64,000 nucleotides of DNA, from NCBI RefSeq assembly GCF_035917675.1, contig NZ_CP109104.1, forward strand, positions 2,976,001 through 3,040,000, read 5' to 3'. The DNA is from Streptomyces sp. NBC_01775. GTDB taxonomy: Bacteria > Actinomycetota > Actinomycetes > Streptomycetales > Streptomycetaceae. Shown one piece after another: positions 43,271 through 54,787 of the stretch; the stretch's first letter is position 1, and every line of letters begins with the position of its first letter. The position numbers and the translations under genes are program-made. The notes beneath the pieces are model-generated. The model ran no database searches. It saw only the letters and a program-made list of their open reading frames with translations, and had not been told where the DNA came from.

Positions 43271-44122
43271 TCAGCGCTGGATGTGCCGTTCGATCCAGGC
43301 GACAGCGAAGCGGACGAGGTCCGGCGCCTCGAACAGATGGCTTTCGGCGGCACCGACCGTGCCGCGTATGCCGATTCCCGCCGCGAGCGCCTCGCGGGCG
43401 ATGGCGGTGAACGGCCACTCGCCCTCTGGCACGGGCGCCAGGGTGTAGTCGAACGCCTCGTCCTCCGTGTCGACGTCCCAGTAGCGCTGCCACACCCGTC
43501 GGCCCTCCGCGTCCAGGACGGGTACCTCGTAGCTGAGGTACCGCTTGCCGGGGGCGTTGGCCAAGGATTCGGCGTGGTGCAGCACCGTGAGGGTGTCCAG
43601 CGGTGCGCCCAGCAGCAGGACCCGGCCACCGGCGGCGACCAGCCGGCCCAGGGCGCCCTTCGGCCCGTACGGGTCGTCCCAGGGCACCTCGCCGACCAGC
43701 GCCTCGGCCCGCGTGCCGAGCGCCACGAAGCTGTCGGGGTGCCTGGTGCGCAGCGCACCGGGGGTGTGGCGCAACGCCTCGGGAAGCCGCCCGTTGTCGT
43801 GCGTGCCCTCGCTCAGCTCCGGGTCGAAGGCGGGGTGTTCGGCGCGCACCGCCTCCCGCCAGGGCTCGGGCCAGTCCACGAAGTCCACGGGCGGCGCGTC
43901 GTTCCAGCCGCTGTAGGCCAGCAGTGTGCCGCTCTCGCCGAGGGCTTCGCGGAGCGCCGCGATGACGGTGAGGGGGCCGCCGGGCACGTAACCGAGCGCC
44001 GAGAGGCGGGTGTGGAACATGACGGTGTCACCGCGGGTGAGGCCCAGCGCGGTCAATTCCCGTACGAGGCGGGAGCGGGTGACGAGTCCGTCGGAGAGGG
44101 CGAGCAGCGCCCGTTCGTCCAT
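43271..44122 (-). CDS. Aminoglycoside 3-N-acetyltransferase family protein
   Basis: This 283-aa protein matches the AAC(3) family in length and shows its conserved HTRLSALGYVPGG, NGRLPEALRHTPGA and RHPDSFVALG motifs. His128 fits the catalytic base of AAC(3) enzymes, and the PWDDPYGP and GAPLDTLTVLH segments fit the acetyl-CoA/antibiotic site. It could acetylate an aminoglycoside or act on another amino sugar. The ATG at 44122 has GGAGG eight nt upstream, which rules out the longer frame. A chromosomal copy in a streptomycete may be intrinsic resistance or a housekeeping transferase. Confidence 0.88.
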   Translation of the reverse strand: MDERALLALSDGLVTRSRLVRELTALGLTRGDTVMFHTRLSALGYVPGGPLTVIAALREALGESGTLLAYSGWNDAPPVDFVDWPEPWREAVRAEHPAFDPELSEGTHDNGRLPEALRHTPGALRTRHPDSFVALGTRAEALVGEVPWDDPYGPKGALGRLVAAGGRVLLLGAPLDTLTVLHHAESLANAPGKRYLSYEVPVLDAEGRRVWQRYWDVDTEDEAFDYTLAPVPEGEWPFTAIAREALAAGIGIRGTVGAAESHLFEAPDLVRFAVAWIERHIQR

Positions 44123-44310
44123 GCGTACGGCCTCCGGATCGGTCGGCTCGGCCAGGCTCGCCGGGTGCGACTCGGCCGGTTCCCCGGCGCGCGCCGGAGC
44201 CGGCCGGGCGCCGTGAACGGATCGTGAGCCTACGTGGCCGGACGCCGGATACGCACCGGTTTTCCCCGGTCCTTGGCAGCCGGCGCCCGCCACACCCGGG
44301 GCCCGCCACA

Positions 44311-44461
44311 CCCGTCACCCGGCGCCCAGCGCCCAGCACCCGTCACCCAGCACCCGTCACCCGGCGCCCAGCGCCCAGCACCCGTCACCCAGCACCCGTC
44401 ACCCGGCGCCCAGCGCCCAGCACCCGTCACCCAGCACCCGTCACTCGGCGCCCAGCATCCG
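44311..44461. repeat. 42-bp tandem repeat (about 3.6 copies)
   Basis: Units start CCCGTCACCCGGCGCCCAGC and repeat exactly at 44311-44352, 44353-44394 and 44395-44436, with a diverged partial unit to about 44461. Within each unit are shorter CACCCGTCACCC and GCGCCCAGC sub-repeats. The array lies 33 bp after the stop of the 198-aa membrane protein and upstream of the acetyltransferase start. The unit length is a multiple of three, so all frames stay open through it. Confidence 0.88.
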
Positions 44462-44493
44462 GACACACACCGCCCGGCGGAGGAACTCGCCGC

Positions 44494-45090
44494 CTACCGG
44501 AGGACCTTGGCGGAGGAGGGCCGCTCGGCGGGGGGCTCGGCCGCGCTGTCCGCACCGCCCTTGGTCCGCTTCGGCCAGATCGTGTAGCTCATCGCGATGA
44601 TGACGGCGATCACGCAGACACCGCCCATGCGGGTCTGCCACTCGTGCAGGGGTTCGGTCTGACCGGGGTCGCCGACGTACCAGACCGCGAGCTGGAGCAG
44701 CCCGGCGGCGATGGCGGCCCCGCCGATCGCGCGTGCCGACATCTTCCACTCGTGCCATGCGCGCGCCATTCCGTAGCGCGGGGGCTTGGCCGGGCGCGGG
44801 CCGCCGCCGAGGCGGTGGGCGGCGTGGCCGTCGGCCCACTTGATCATGTAGTGCCCGTGGGTGGCGGTGAAGCCGACGTAGACGGCGGCCATCCCGTGCT
44901 TCCAGTCCGGCTCGGCGCCGTTCTTCAGGTCGATGGCCGTCACCACGAGCAGCACGACCTCCACCAGGGGCTCGCACAGCAGCACGACGGCGCCCGTGCG
45001 GGGCATCCGCGCGAGATAGCGCAGCGCGAGCCCCCCGGCGAGCAGCACCCAGAAGGCTGCCTCGGAGATGATGATCAGCGTCACGATCAT
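44494..45090 (-). CDS. Conserved multi-pass membrane protein
   Basis: This 198-aa protein has four or five hydrophobic segments, a short His-rich loop HGHYMIKWADGHAAHRLGGG between them, and an Ala/Pro/Glu/Ser tail. The ATG at 45090 has GGGGG about nine nt upstream and gives MIVTLIIISEAAFW, a natural membrane-protein start; the longer frame adds a hydrophilic extension without support. No transport motif is seen. Downstream lies a 42-bp tandem array. Function unknown. Confidence 0.75.
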   Translation of the reverse strand: MIVTLIIISEAAFWVLLAGGLALRYLARMPRTGAVVLLCEPLVEVVLLVVTAIDLKNGAEPDWKHGMAAVYVGFTATHGHYMIKWADGHAAHRLGGGPRPAKPPRYGMARAWHEWKMSARAIGGAAIAAGLLQLAVWYVGDPGQTEPLHEWQTRMGGVCVIAVIIAMSYTIWPKRTKGGADSAAEPPAERPSSAKVLR

Positions 45091-45398
45091 GGTGAGCGCC
45101 CCCTGGTTCTTCCGGTGTCGGTATCCGCCGCTGATCAGCGTCCGGCCTCGGTCGAGCGATGTCCGGTGCGGATCAGGCATCTACAGCGTCACCCGTGAGA
45201 GACCCCTCGCACGTCGTCGCACGTGACGATCCCCGGCGCGGCCCACTGCATCGAAGGATGCAGTCGCTCCCTCCCCCGTTCGACCGGGCGAAGGACGATC
45301 ACCGCACCGGCAGCCGCCTAGTCTGACCACGTCGTACCGCCCGCCCGTTGGGCGCGAGCCGCAGGGGCACGCGCGGGTCCGGGCACGAGGATGGGGCC
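45091..45398. other. Divergent intergenic region between the membrane protein and histidine kinase genes
   Basis: The 308-bp gap holds no supported gene. It contains the perfect 8-bp-arm palindrome ACTGCATC-GAAG-GATGCAGT (45245-45264) and a repeated CGCACGT motif near 45210-45222. Both divergent promoters must lie here. Confidence 0.5.
45245..45264. promoter_or_regulatory. Palindrome ACTGCATC-GAAG-GATGCAGT, putative operator
   Basis: Perfect 8-bp arms with a 4-bp centre lie 154 bp upstream of the kinase start and 155 bp upstream of the membrane-protein start. It is suited to a dimeric regulator such as the NarL-type partner, but that is inference. Confidence 0.45.
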
Positions 45399-46778
45399 AT
45401 GACCGCAGCCGCAGCCGTACGCGCGCTCCGCGCGTACCGCCCGCACCGCGACGACGCGCTGATCGCGCTCGCCGGTGCGGCGGGTGGCCTGCTGCTGTGG
45501 TCGTTCGGCCTCACCAGCGCCCCTGCCCTGGAGCGCGGCCCGCGCTGGCTGGTGCTGGTGCCGCTGGCGGCGATGTGCCTGGCGGCGCTCGGGCGCCGTA
45601 CGTCGCAGCCGTACGCGCTGATACTCGGCATCCTGGCGGAGGTCGCCGACCTGCTGGTGGGCTCGCTGCTGGCGACGCTGGGGCTGTTCACGGACGTGCT
45701 GTACGCCGCCGTGCTCTACGGCTCGGCCCGGCTCTCACGGGTGGTGCTGCGCGGCTCGGTGGTCTTCACCATCGTCGTCTCGGCCGGTCTGCTGGCCGCC
45801 TTCCAGCGGGCCGACATGCTGCTGATCGCCGGGGCCTGCGGCGCTGTCGTCCTCTTTCCCGCCTGGACCGGTGTCATCATCCGCGATCACCGGGACGAGG
45901 CGGCCACCGAGCGGCTGCGGGCCGAACAGACCGCGCTGCTGGCCGAGATGGACCGCACCCAGGCGATCAACGCCGAGCGCTCCCGCATGGCCCGCGAGCT
46001 GCACGACGTGGTCGCCAACCACCTCTCGGCGATCGCCATCCACTCCACGGCGGCGCTCTCCTTCCAGAAGGCCGCACCGGAGACCGCAGGCGGGCCCGAC
46101 GGGCCCGATGGGCTCCACCGAGCCGAAGGCCCCGACGCGACGGGCGACGCCACCAGGGAAGCGCTCGGCGTCATCCGCGAGAACAGCGTGCAGGGCCTCG
46201 CCGAGATGCGCCGTCTCATCGGTCTGCTGCGCGACGCCGAGGGCGCGGACGAGCCCGCCACCACCCCCTCCCTCGACGGCCTGGAGGCCCTCCTGGAGCG
46301 GGCCCGCGCCGCGGCGGGCGACGGCCGTACCTTCACTCTCCGGGACCGGCGCGCCAAGGCCGGCAGGCTGCCCGCACCCGTGGAGCTGGCGGCCTACCGC
46401 GTCATCCAGGAGGCGGTCACCAACGCGCTCAAGCACGCCTCACCCGGACCGGTCACCGTCGAACTCGACCGTACGGACGCGCTGTACCTGAAGGTCACCA
46501 GCCCCCTGGACCCGGCCCTCACCGGCAAGGGCGGCGACGGCGATCCCCGCGCCCCGGGAGCCGGCGCGGGGCTCATCGGCATGCGCGAACGGGTCGAACT
46601 GCTGCACGGCGAGCTGGCGGCGGGCCCCATGACGGAGTCCACGTCGCAGGCCGCGGCGGAAGCCACAACGGGCGCCGACGAGGGCCCGGCGACCGGCCCC
46701 GGCGGCAACCACCTCTGGGAGGTGCGAGCCGTACTGCCCGCCCCCGAGGAGACACCCGAGAGGATCCAGCAGCAGTGA
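45399..46778 (+). CDS. NarL-partner sensor histidine kinase with a degenerate G1 region
   Basis: This 459-aa kinase has about five or six membrane segments in residues 20-160, HisKA_3 with His202 (RMARELHDVVANHLSAI) and HATPase with the N-box QEAVTNALKHA and GAGLIGMRERVELLHG. The expected DDGxG (G1) motif is not visible: after LYLKVTSPL comes GKGGDGDPRAPGAG instead. ATP binding may still occur through the remaining boxes. The ATG at 45399 has GAGG eight nt upstream. The response regulator follows after 43 bp. Confidence 0.9.
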   Translation: MTAAAAVRALRAYRPHRDDALIALAGAAGGLLLWSFGLTSAPALERGPRWLVLVPLAAMCLAALGRRTSQPYALILGILAEVADLLVGSLLATLGLFTDVLYAAVLYGSARLSRVVLRGSVVFTIVVSAGLLAAFQRADMLLIAGACGAVVLFPAWTGVIIRDHRDEAATERLRAEQTALLAEMDRTQAINAERSRMARELHDVVANHLSAIAIHSTAALSFQKAAPETAGGPDGPDGLHRAEGPDATGDATREALGVIRENSVQGLAEMRRLIGLLRDAEGADEPATTPSLDGLEALLERARAAAGDGRTFTLRDRRAKAGRLPAPVELAAYRVIQEAVTNALKHASPGPVTVELDRTDALYLKVTSPLDPALTGKGGDGDPRAPGAGAGLIGMRERVELLHGELAAGPMTESTSQAAAEATTGADEGPATGPGGNHLWEVRAVLPAPEETPERIQQQ

Positions 46779-46821
46779 GACCGTCCAACATCGCAGGCCA
46801 TCAGCACAGGGAGGGGACCCA

Positions 46822-47520
46822 GTGACGGACTCCGGCGCCGAACACACCGAACGCTCCGCGGTCATCCGCGTCCTGGTCGCCGAGGACCAGCAGTCCGTAC
46901 GTGCCGGTCTCGTCCTCATCCTCCGCAACGCGCCGGGAATCCAGGTCGTCGGCGAGGCGGGCGACGGCGAGGAGGCGGTGCGGCTCGCGGGCGAACTCTC
47001 CCCAGACGTCGTACTGATGGACGTCCAGATGCCCCGCCTCGACGGGGTGACCGCCACCCGCCGCATCACCGGTGACGAGCTGGCCGATGTGCTGGTGCTG
47101 ACCACCTTCGACCTGGACGAGTACGTCTTCGGGGCGCTGCGTGCCGGCGCCTCGGGATTCCTGCTCAAGGACAGCGAGGCCGCCGCCGTGGTGGAGGCGG
47201 TGCGTACGGTCGCCCGGGGCGAGGGCATGATCGCCCCCGCCGTCACCCGCCGCTTGATCGCCGAGTTCGCCTCGGGTGCCCAGGGTTTCGCACGCCCGTC
47301 GGCCGAGGCGCCGCCCGGCCTCGACGACCTGACGCGCAGGGAGCGCGAGGTGCTCGGCTGCCTGGGTGAGGGACTGTCCAACGCCGATGTCGCCCGCCGC
47401 CTCAGCATGGCGGAGGCCACCGTCAAGACCCACGTCAGCAGGCTCCTCGCCAAGCTGGAGCTGCGGAGCAGGACCCAGGCCGCCGTACTGGCCCAGGAGT
47501 TGGGCATCCCAGCGCCCTGA
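46822..47520 (+). CDS. NarL/FixJ-family response regulator
   Basis: This 232-aa protein starts at GTG with GGGAGGGG upstream. The receiver has Asp67 (VLMDVQMPR) and the output domain is a LuxR helix-turn-helix (LTRREREVLGCLGEGLSNADVA; AEATVKTHVSRLLAKL). It is the partner of the kinase 43 bp upstream. A 26-bp direct repeat follows its stop after 18 bp. Targets are unknown. Confidence 0.93.
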   Translation: MTDSGAEHTERSAVIRVLVAEDQQSVRAGLVLILRNAPGIQVVGEAGDGEEAVRLAGELSPDVVLMDVQMPRLDGVTATRRITGDELADVLVLTTFDLDEYVFGALRAGASGFLLKDSEAAAVVEAVRTVARGEGMIAPAVTRRLIAEFASGAQGFARPSAEAPPGLDDLTRREREVLGCLGEGLSNADVARRLSMAEATVKTHVSRLLAKLELRSRTQAAVLAQELGIPAP

Positions 47521-47538
47521 ACCACGTCCCGATCCACG

Positions 47539-47590
47539 CCTCCAGCGGGTCCCGATCCGTCACACCTCCAACGGGTCCCGATCCGCCACA
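47539..47590. repeat. 26-bp direct repeat after the response regulator stop
   Basis: CCTCCAGCGGGTCCCGATCC-type units lie at 47539-47564 and 47565-47590 with 24 of 26 identities; a partial copy starts at 47524. The array lies between the response regulator and the AEC transporter gene. Confidence 0.75.
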
Positions 47591-47735
47591 GGCCAACTCA
47601 CAATCCACCACAGACCGGCCCCTGACCAGCGGCGAACCGGGGGCCCCTGCCGCGGCCCCCTCCCCCGAGCGGACAATTGAGCGAGTCTCGTACGCCGCAG
47701 AGGGGTCTCGTACACCGCACAGGGGGAGGTCAGCC

Positions 47736-48656
47736 GTGTCCGGCGTGATCACCGGCTTCGCCGTCATCGCCGCCGTCATCGGCACCGGCTACGTTCTCGG
47801 CCGCTATCGCCTGCTCGGCGACAACGGCCGCGAGGTACTGACGAAGCTCGCGTTCCATGTCGCCAGCCCCGCGCTGATGTTCGAGACCCTCGCACAGGCG
47901 GACCTGTCGCTGCTGGTCTCCGCGCCGCTGGCCATCACCGCGCTGTGCACCTTCGCCATGGCCGGCCTCTACGCCGCCGTGGGCGCGCTCCGCCGCTGGC
48001 CCCTGGGGCGGACGACGGTGGGCGCGCTGTGTGCCAGCTATGTGAACGCCGGAAACCTCGGCATCCCCGTCGCCGCCTATGTGCTGGGCGACGCCTCGCT
48101 CGTCGCCCCGGTGCTGCTCTTCCAGCTGCTGCTGATGACGCCCATCGGCCTGGCCGTTCTCGACGTCTCGGCCTCCGGCGGGGGCGGCAGCGTGCTGCGC
48201 CGCGTCACCAGCCCCTTCCGCAACCCGATCGTGCTGGGCTCCCTCAGCGGGGTGGCCGTGGCGGCGACCGGCCGCGAATTGCCCGACCCCGTCATGGAGC
48301 CCTTCCAGCTGATCGGCGCGATGTCGGTGCCTGCGGTGCTGCTCGCCTTCGGCATATCGCTGTACGGGAGCGCGCTGCCGGGGCGCGGGAGCGACCGGGG
48401 GCCGATGCTGCTGTCCGTCGCGCTCAAGGCCGTCGGCCAGCCGGCCACCGCGTGGCTCCTGGGCACGGCCCTGTTCGGGCTGCACGGCCGGGCCCTGTTC
48501 GCGGTGGTCGTCACCGCCGCCCTGCCCTCGGCCCAGAACCTCTTCACCTACGCCAGCCGCTACAACGTGGCCACCCGCCTGGCCCGCGAGTCCATCCTGC
48601 TCTCGACGATCCTCTCGGTGCCCATGCTGGTAGTGATCGCGGCGCTGCTCGGCTGA
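47736..48656 (+). CDS. AEC family (auxin efflux carrier-like) transporter
   Basis: This 306-aa protein starts at GTG and has about ten hydrophobic segments. The middle ASYVNAGNLGIPVAAYVLGD and C-terminal TAALPSAQNLFTYASRY motifs are typical of the AEC/BASS-like fold (PIN-related). These are secondary transporters for organic anions or amino-acid-like compounds. The substrate is not inferable. Convergent with the DUF2550 gene. Confidence 0.92.
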   Translation: MSGVITGFAVIAAVIGTGYVLGRYRLLGDNGREVLTKLAFHVASPALMFETLAQADLSLLVSAPLAITALCTFAMAGLYAAVGALRRWPLGRTTVGALCASYVNAGNLGIPVAAYVLGDASLVAPVLLFQLLLMTPIGLAVLDVSASGGGGSVLRRVTSPFRNPIVLGSLSGVAVAATGRELPDPVMEPFQLIGAMSVPAVLLAFGISLYGSALPGRGSDRGPMLLSVALKAVGQPATAWLLGTALFGLHGRALFAVVVTAALPSAQNLFTYASRYNVATRLARESILLSTILSVPMLVVIAALLG

Positions 48657-48752
48657 AGGCCGGGCGGGCACAGCGCGCCAGGGACCGGTCGGAAACAACC
48701 AGGGACAGCCAGGAACAGCCAGAGATCGCCGGCCGCAGGCCGCCTCGCCTCA

Positions 48753-49211
48753 TCAGGCCACGTTCACGCGCTGCCCGGGAGGCGCCGCCTCCAGCCAGGC
48801 CAGAAAGCCCGTCAGGGCGTCCTCGCTGAGCGCCAGCTCCACCCGCGTGTGCTCCGGCCCGACGGCGCAGGCCAGCACGATGGCGTCCGAGAGGAGCGCC
48901 TGCTCCTCCTCGCCGAGAGGCGACCTGCGCTCAAGAACGTCAATGGCCCCGCGCACAAGATGGCGGCGGGGCCTGGGGGCATAGGAGAAGACGCGGAACC
49001 ACTCGATCCGGTCACCGTTGTAGCGGGCGATTCCATAGGCCCACCCTTTGCCGGAGGGCTCCTCCGCCTCCTGCTGGGACACCTCCCACCGCAGGTTGCA
49101 GTCGAACGTTCCTCCGGAGCGCTGGATGAGCCGCCTGCGTACCCCGAAGGCGAAGAGCCCCGCCAACACCAGCAGGACGACCGCGCCGCACAGCAACAGA
49201 GCGAGGACCAT
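48753..49211 (-). CDS. DUF2550 family membrane-anchored protein
   Basis: This 152-aa protein has a single N-terminal membrane segment (about 3-22), then FGVRRRLIQRSGGTFDCNLRW and a WFRVFSYAPRPRR stretch that marks DUF2550. It sits immediately downstream of atpC in actinobacteria and has no known function. The ATG at 49211 keeps AGGAGG nine nt upstream; a GTG two codons earlier is the alternative. It may be co-transcribed with the ATP synthase. Confidence 0.87.
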   Translation of the reverse strand: MVLALLLCGAVVLLVLAGLFAFGVRRRLIQRSGGTFDCNLRWEVSQQEAEEPSGKGWAYGIARYNGDRIEWFRVFSYAPRPRRHLVRGAIDVLERRSPLGEEEQALLSDAIVLACAVGPEHTRVELALSEDALTGFLAWLEAAPPGQRVNVA

Positions 49212-49363
49212 CTTCACCGACCTCCTCGCTTACTCCGGGACCCCGAAACCCGCGGGTCGCTCAACCGCTTCTGTATGGCGTCAGCCGCGGACGGCCCCGG
49301 AGAATTCCGGAACCACCCGCGGCTGAGTGTCGTCGTGACGCGACAGTGACGACGCGACAAACG

Positions 49364-49747
49364 TCAGCGAACGGCCGTCACCGCTCGCAGCCGGACATCG
49401 GCACGCAACTCCGCGTCGGCGTCCGCCTGGGACTTGGCCTGTTCCAGCGCGCGCTCCGCCCGCTCGACATCGATCTCGTCGGTCAGCTCCGCGACCTCGG
49501 CCAGCAAGGAGAGCTGGTTTTCGGCGAAGGAGATGAAACCGCCGTGCACTGCGGCGACGACGGTGCCGTCGCCGCTCTCACCTGTCGTGCGGATGGTGAC
49601 GGGGCCGGACTCCAGCACACCGAGCAGCGGCTGGTGGCCGGGCATGACGCCGATATCACCCGAGGTGGTGCGCGCGACGACCAGGCTGGCCTTGCCCGAC
49701 CAGACCTTACGGTCGGCGGCGACCAACTCGACGTGCAGCTCAGCCAC
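49364..49747 (-). CDS. atpC: ATP synthase F1 subunit epsilon
   Basis: This 127-aa protein has the N-terminal beta barrel (AELHVELVAADRKVWSGKA; GDIGVMPGHQPLLGVL) and C-terminal two-helix domain (VERAERALEQAK) of epsilon. It forms the central stalk with gamma and inhibits ATP hydrolysis. It is the last subunit gene, separated from atpD by an unusually long 152-bp gap with inverted repeats. Confidence 0.96.
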   Translation of the reverse strand: MAELHVELVAADRKVWSGKASLVVARTTSGDIGVMPGHQPLLGVLESGPVTIRTTGESGDGTVVAAVHGGFISFAENQLSLLAEVAELTDEIDVERAERALEQAKSQADADAELRADVRLRAVTAVR

Positions 49748-49825
49748 TGTGGCTCCTCAGACTGGGATGGGGAAAGGATAAGGGGTGCGGCGCGGGGGCA
49801 GGTACTCACACCCGCCCCCGCAGCG

Positions 49826-49890
49826 GAGCACAGCCCGCGCACGGCCGCGCACCACGGCGCGCTGAGGCGCGCGGGTGCACGGCTGTGCGC
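49826..49890 (-). other. Structured gap between atpD and atpC
   Basis: GCACAGCC (49828-49835) can pair with GGCTGTGC (49881-49888), and CGCGC (49836-49840) with GCGCG (49869-49873), giving a long GC-rich stem-loop in the intercistronic RNA. It could be an RNA processing or partial termination site affecting epsilon level. This is inferred from sequence only. Confidence 0.4.
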
Positions 49891-49899
49891 GGAAGGGCG

Positions 49900-52277
<2,378 letters not shown>

Positions 52278-52279
52278 GC

Positions 52280-53851
52280 TCAGCCCTCGCCCAGGAGCTT
52301 GCCGTCCGAGGTCTCGAACTGGGTCTTGAACGCCTCGACCGCTTCACCGAGGGTCTGGACGGTGTCGTCCGACATCTTCGCGCCCTCGCGGATGCTGGTC
52401 AGCAGGCCCTGGTTCTCGCGGTGCATGTAGTCCAGCAGCTCGCGCTCGAAGCGGCGGACGTCCTCGACCGGGACATCGTCCATCTTGCCGTTGGTGCCGG
52501 ACCACACGGACACGACCTGGTCCTCGGTGGCGAACGGCGCGTACTGCGACTGCTTGAGCAGCTCGACCATCCGCTTGCCGCGCTCCAGCGCGCCCTTGGA
52601 GGCGTCGTCCAGGTCGGAGCCGAAGGCGGCGAACGCCTCCAGCTCGCGGTACTGCGCCAGGTCCACCCGGAGCGAACCGGTGATCTGCCGGATCGCCCTG
52701 TGCTGGGCCGAGCCACCGACACGGGAGACGGAGATACCGACGTTCAGCGCCGGCCGCTGGCCCGCGTTGAACAGGTCCGACTCCAAGAAGCACTGGCCGT
52801 CGGTGATGGAGATGACGTTGGTCGGAATGAACGCCGACACGTCGTTCGCCTTGGTCTCGACGATCGGCAGGCCCGTCATCGAACCCTTGCCCATCTCGTC
52901 GGAGAGCTTGGCGCAGCGCTCCAGCAGCCGGGAGTGCAGGTAGAAGACGTCACCCGGGTACGCCTCACGGCCCGGCGGGCGGCGCAGCAGCAGGGAGACG
53001 GCGCGGTAGGCGTCGGCCTGCTTGGTGAGGTCGTCGAAGACGATCAGGACGTGCTGCCCCTGGTACATCCAGTGCTGGCCGATGGCCGAGCCGGTGTAGG
53101 GGGCGACGTACTTGAAGCCGGCCGGGTCGGACGCCGGGGCCGCCACGATGGTGGTGTACTCCAGCGCGCCCGCCTCCTCCAGCGCGCCGCGCACGGACGC
53201 GATGGTGGAGCCCTTCTGGCCGACGGCGACGTAGATGCAGCGGACCTGCTTGTCGGGGTCGCCGGAGCGCCAGTTGTCGCGCTGGTTGATGATCGTGTCG
53301 ACGCACAGCGCGGTCTTGCCGGTCTGGCGGTCACCGATGACGAGCTGACGCTGGCCGCGGCCGATCGGGGTCATGGTGTCGACGGCCTTGTAGCCCGTCT
53401 CCATCGGCTCGTGGACCGACTTGCGCTCCATGACCGTGGGCGCCTGGAGTTCCAGGGCACGGCGGCCCTCGGTCTCGATCTCGCCGAGCCCGTCGATCGG
53501 TGCACCCAGCGGGTCGACGACACGGCCGAGGTAGCCGTCGCCGACCGGGACCGACAGGACCTCGCCGGTACGGTGCACCGGCTGGCCCTCTTCGATGCCG
53601 CTGAACTCACCGAGGACGACGGCACCGATCTCGCGCTCCTCGAGGTTGAGGGCGAGGCCGAGGGTGCCGTCCTCGAACTTCAGCAGCTCGTTCGCCATGA
53701 CCGAGGGCAGCCCCTCGACCTTCGCGATGCCATCGCTGGCAGCGCTGACCGTACCGACCTCTTCGCGCGAGGCCGCGTCCGGCGTGTACGACTGGACAAA
53801 GTTCTCCAGCGCGTCCCGGATCTCATCCGGCCGGATCGTGAGCTCCGCCAT
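52280..53851 (-). CDS. atpA: ATP synthase F1 subunit alpha
   Basis: This 523-aa non-catalytic nucleotide-binding subunit has P-loop GDRQTGKT (173-180) and GQKGSTI where beta has the catalytic Glu, as expected for alpha. The ATG at 53851 is preferred to an upstream one because it begins [11 protein letters not shown]; the extra upstream 29 residues are probably untranslated leader. Confidence 0.97.
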   Translation of the reverse strand: MAELTIRPDEIRDALENFVQSYTPDAASREEVGTVSAASDGIAKVEGLPSVMANELLKFEDGTLGLALNLEEREIGAVVLGEFSGIEEGQPVHRTGEVLSVPVGDGYLGRVVDPLGAPIDGLGEIETEGRRALELQAPTVMERKSVHEPMETGYKAVDTMTPIGRGQRQLVIGDRQTGKTALCVDTIINQRDNWRSGDPDKQVRCIYVAVGQKGSTIASVRGALEEAGALEYTTIVAAPASDPAGFKYVAPYTGSAIGQHWMYQGQHVLIVFDDLTKQADAYRAVSLLLRRPPGREAYPGDVFYLHSRLLERCAKLSDEMGKGSMTGLPIVETKANDVSAFIPTNVISITDGQCFLESDLFNAGQRPALNVGISVSRVGGSAQHRAIRQITGSLRVDLAQYRELEAFAAFGSDLDDASKGALERGKRMVELLKQSQYAPFATEDQVVSVWSGTNGKMDDVPVEDVRRFERELLDYMHRENQGLLTSIREGAKMSDDTVQTLGEAVEAFKTQFETSDGKLLGEG

Positions 53852-53971
53852 CTGGGTTCCCTGCTCTCCTTGTTGGGCCCGTAAGTTCCTTCGGGCTCCG
53901 GGGGGCGTCTTCTCCCCCGTCTCCCTTGTACGGCCCAACTCGGGCCGCGTTCATGCTTGTTGAGTTGGTTT

Positions 53972-54787
53972 TCAGCCGGCCATGCGCCGTTGTGCGTCAT
54001 CAAGACGGTCGGCGATGGAGCCGTTGATGACCTCGTCGCCCACCCGCACCGTGATGCCGCCGAGGACCTCGGGGTCCACGTCGAGGTTCAGATGAACCTG
54101 GCGGCCGTACATCGTGGCGAGTGCGTCGGCGAGGCGCTGCCGCTGGCGGTCGCTGAGCGGCACCGCCGAGGTGACGACGGCGACCGAACGATTGCGACGC
54201 TCCGCGGCGAGCCGGGTGAGGGCATCGAATCCACCCTCCAGGCTACGTCCCCGCGGCTGTGTCACAAGGCGCGTCACCAGCCGCTCCGTGGCCGGCCTGG
54301 CCCTGCCGCCCAGCAGCGTGTGCAGCAGTGCGGCCTTCGCCTCGGTCCGCGCCGTCCGGTCGGACAGCGCAGAGCGCAGTTCGGTGGAGGAGGTGACCGT
54401 CCGGGCGAACCGGAACAGCTCGTCCTCCACGTCGTCCAGCGAGCCGTCCCGCTCCGCGGCCACGAGGTCGGCGTAGTCCGCCAGCTCCTCGACGGCGTCG
54501 ACCAGGTCGCGCGACGACGACCAGCGGGAGCGCACCATGCCGGCCACCAGGTCGACGGCGGGGCCGCCGACCTGCTCGCCCAGCACGCGGGTGACGAGGC
54601 CGGCCTTGGCCTCCCCGTCCCGCGCCGGGTCGGTGAGGACCCGGCGCAGCGAGACCTCGCGCTCCAGCAGCGTGGTCACGGCCGCGAGCTCGTCGGCGAG
54701 CGTGGTGGCGTCGACCGGTGTGGAGTCGGTCAGCGCGGTCAGGCTCTCGCGTGCGGCGGCAAGCGCCTCACGGCTCGCTCCGTTCAT
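53972..54787 (-). CDS. atpH: ATP synthase F1 subunit delta
   Basis: This 271-aa protein is longer than the usual 175-180-aa delta; the extra N-terminal part is helical. The conserved delta end LDVDPEVLGGITVRVGDEVI and GSIADRLDDAQ are clear. It joins F1 to the b dimer of the peripheral stalk. The start overlaps the atpF stop by 4 nt (ATGA). Some actinobacteria fuse b to delta; here they are separate. Confidence 0.94.
   Translation of the reverse strand: MNGASREALAAARESLTALTDSTPVDATTLADELAAVTTLLEREVSLRRVLTDPARDGEAKAGLVTRVLGEQVGGPAVDLVAGMVRSRWSSSRDLVDAVEELADYADLVAAERDGSLDDVEDELFRFARTVTSSTELRSALSDRTARTEAKAALLHTLLGGRARPATERLVTRLVTQPRGRSLEGGFDALTRLAAERRNRSVAVVTSAVPLSDRQRQRLADALATMYGRQVHLNLDVDPEVLGGITVRVGDEVINGSIADRLDDAQRRMAG

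Noticed and set aside
44230..44466. Minus-strand open frame made of 14-residue Trp/Gly repeats across the 42-bp array
   Set aside because: It is a by-product of a repeat length divisible by three; there is no ribosome-binding site and no family resemblance.
45399..46778. Frameshift in the histidine kinase explaining the missing G1 motif
   Set aside because: The reading frame and codon bias continue normally through the region into GLIGMRER, so substitution or insertion is more likely than a frameshift.
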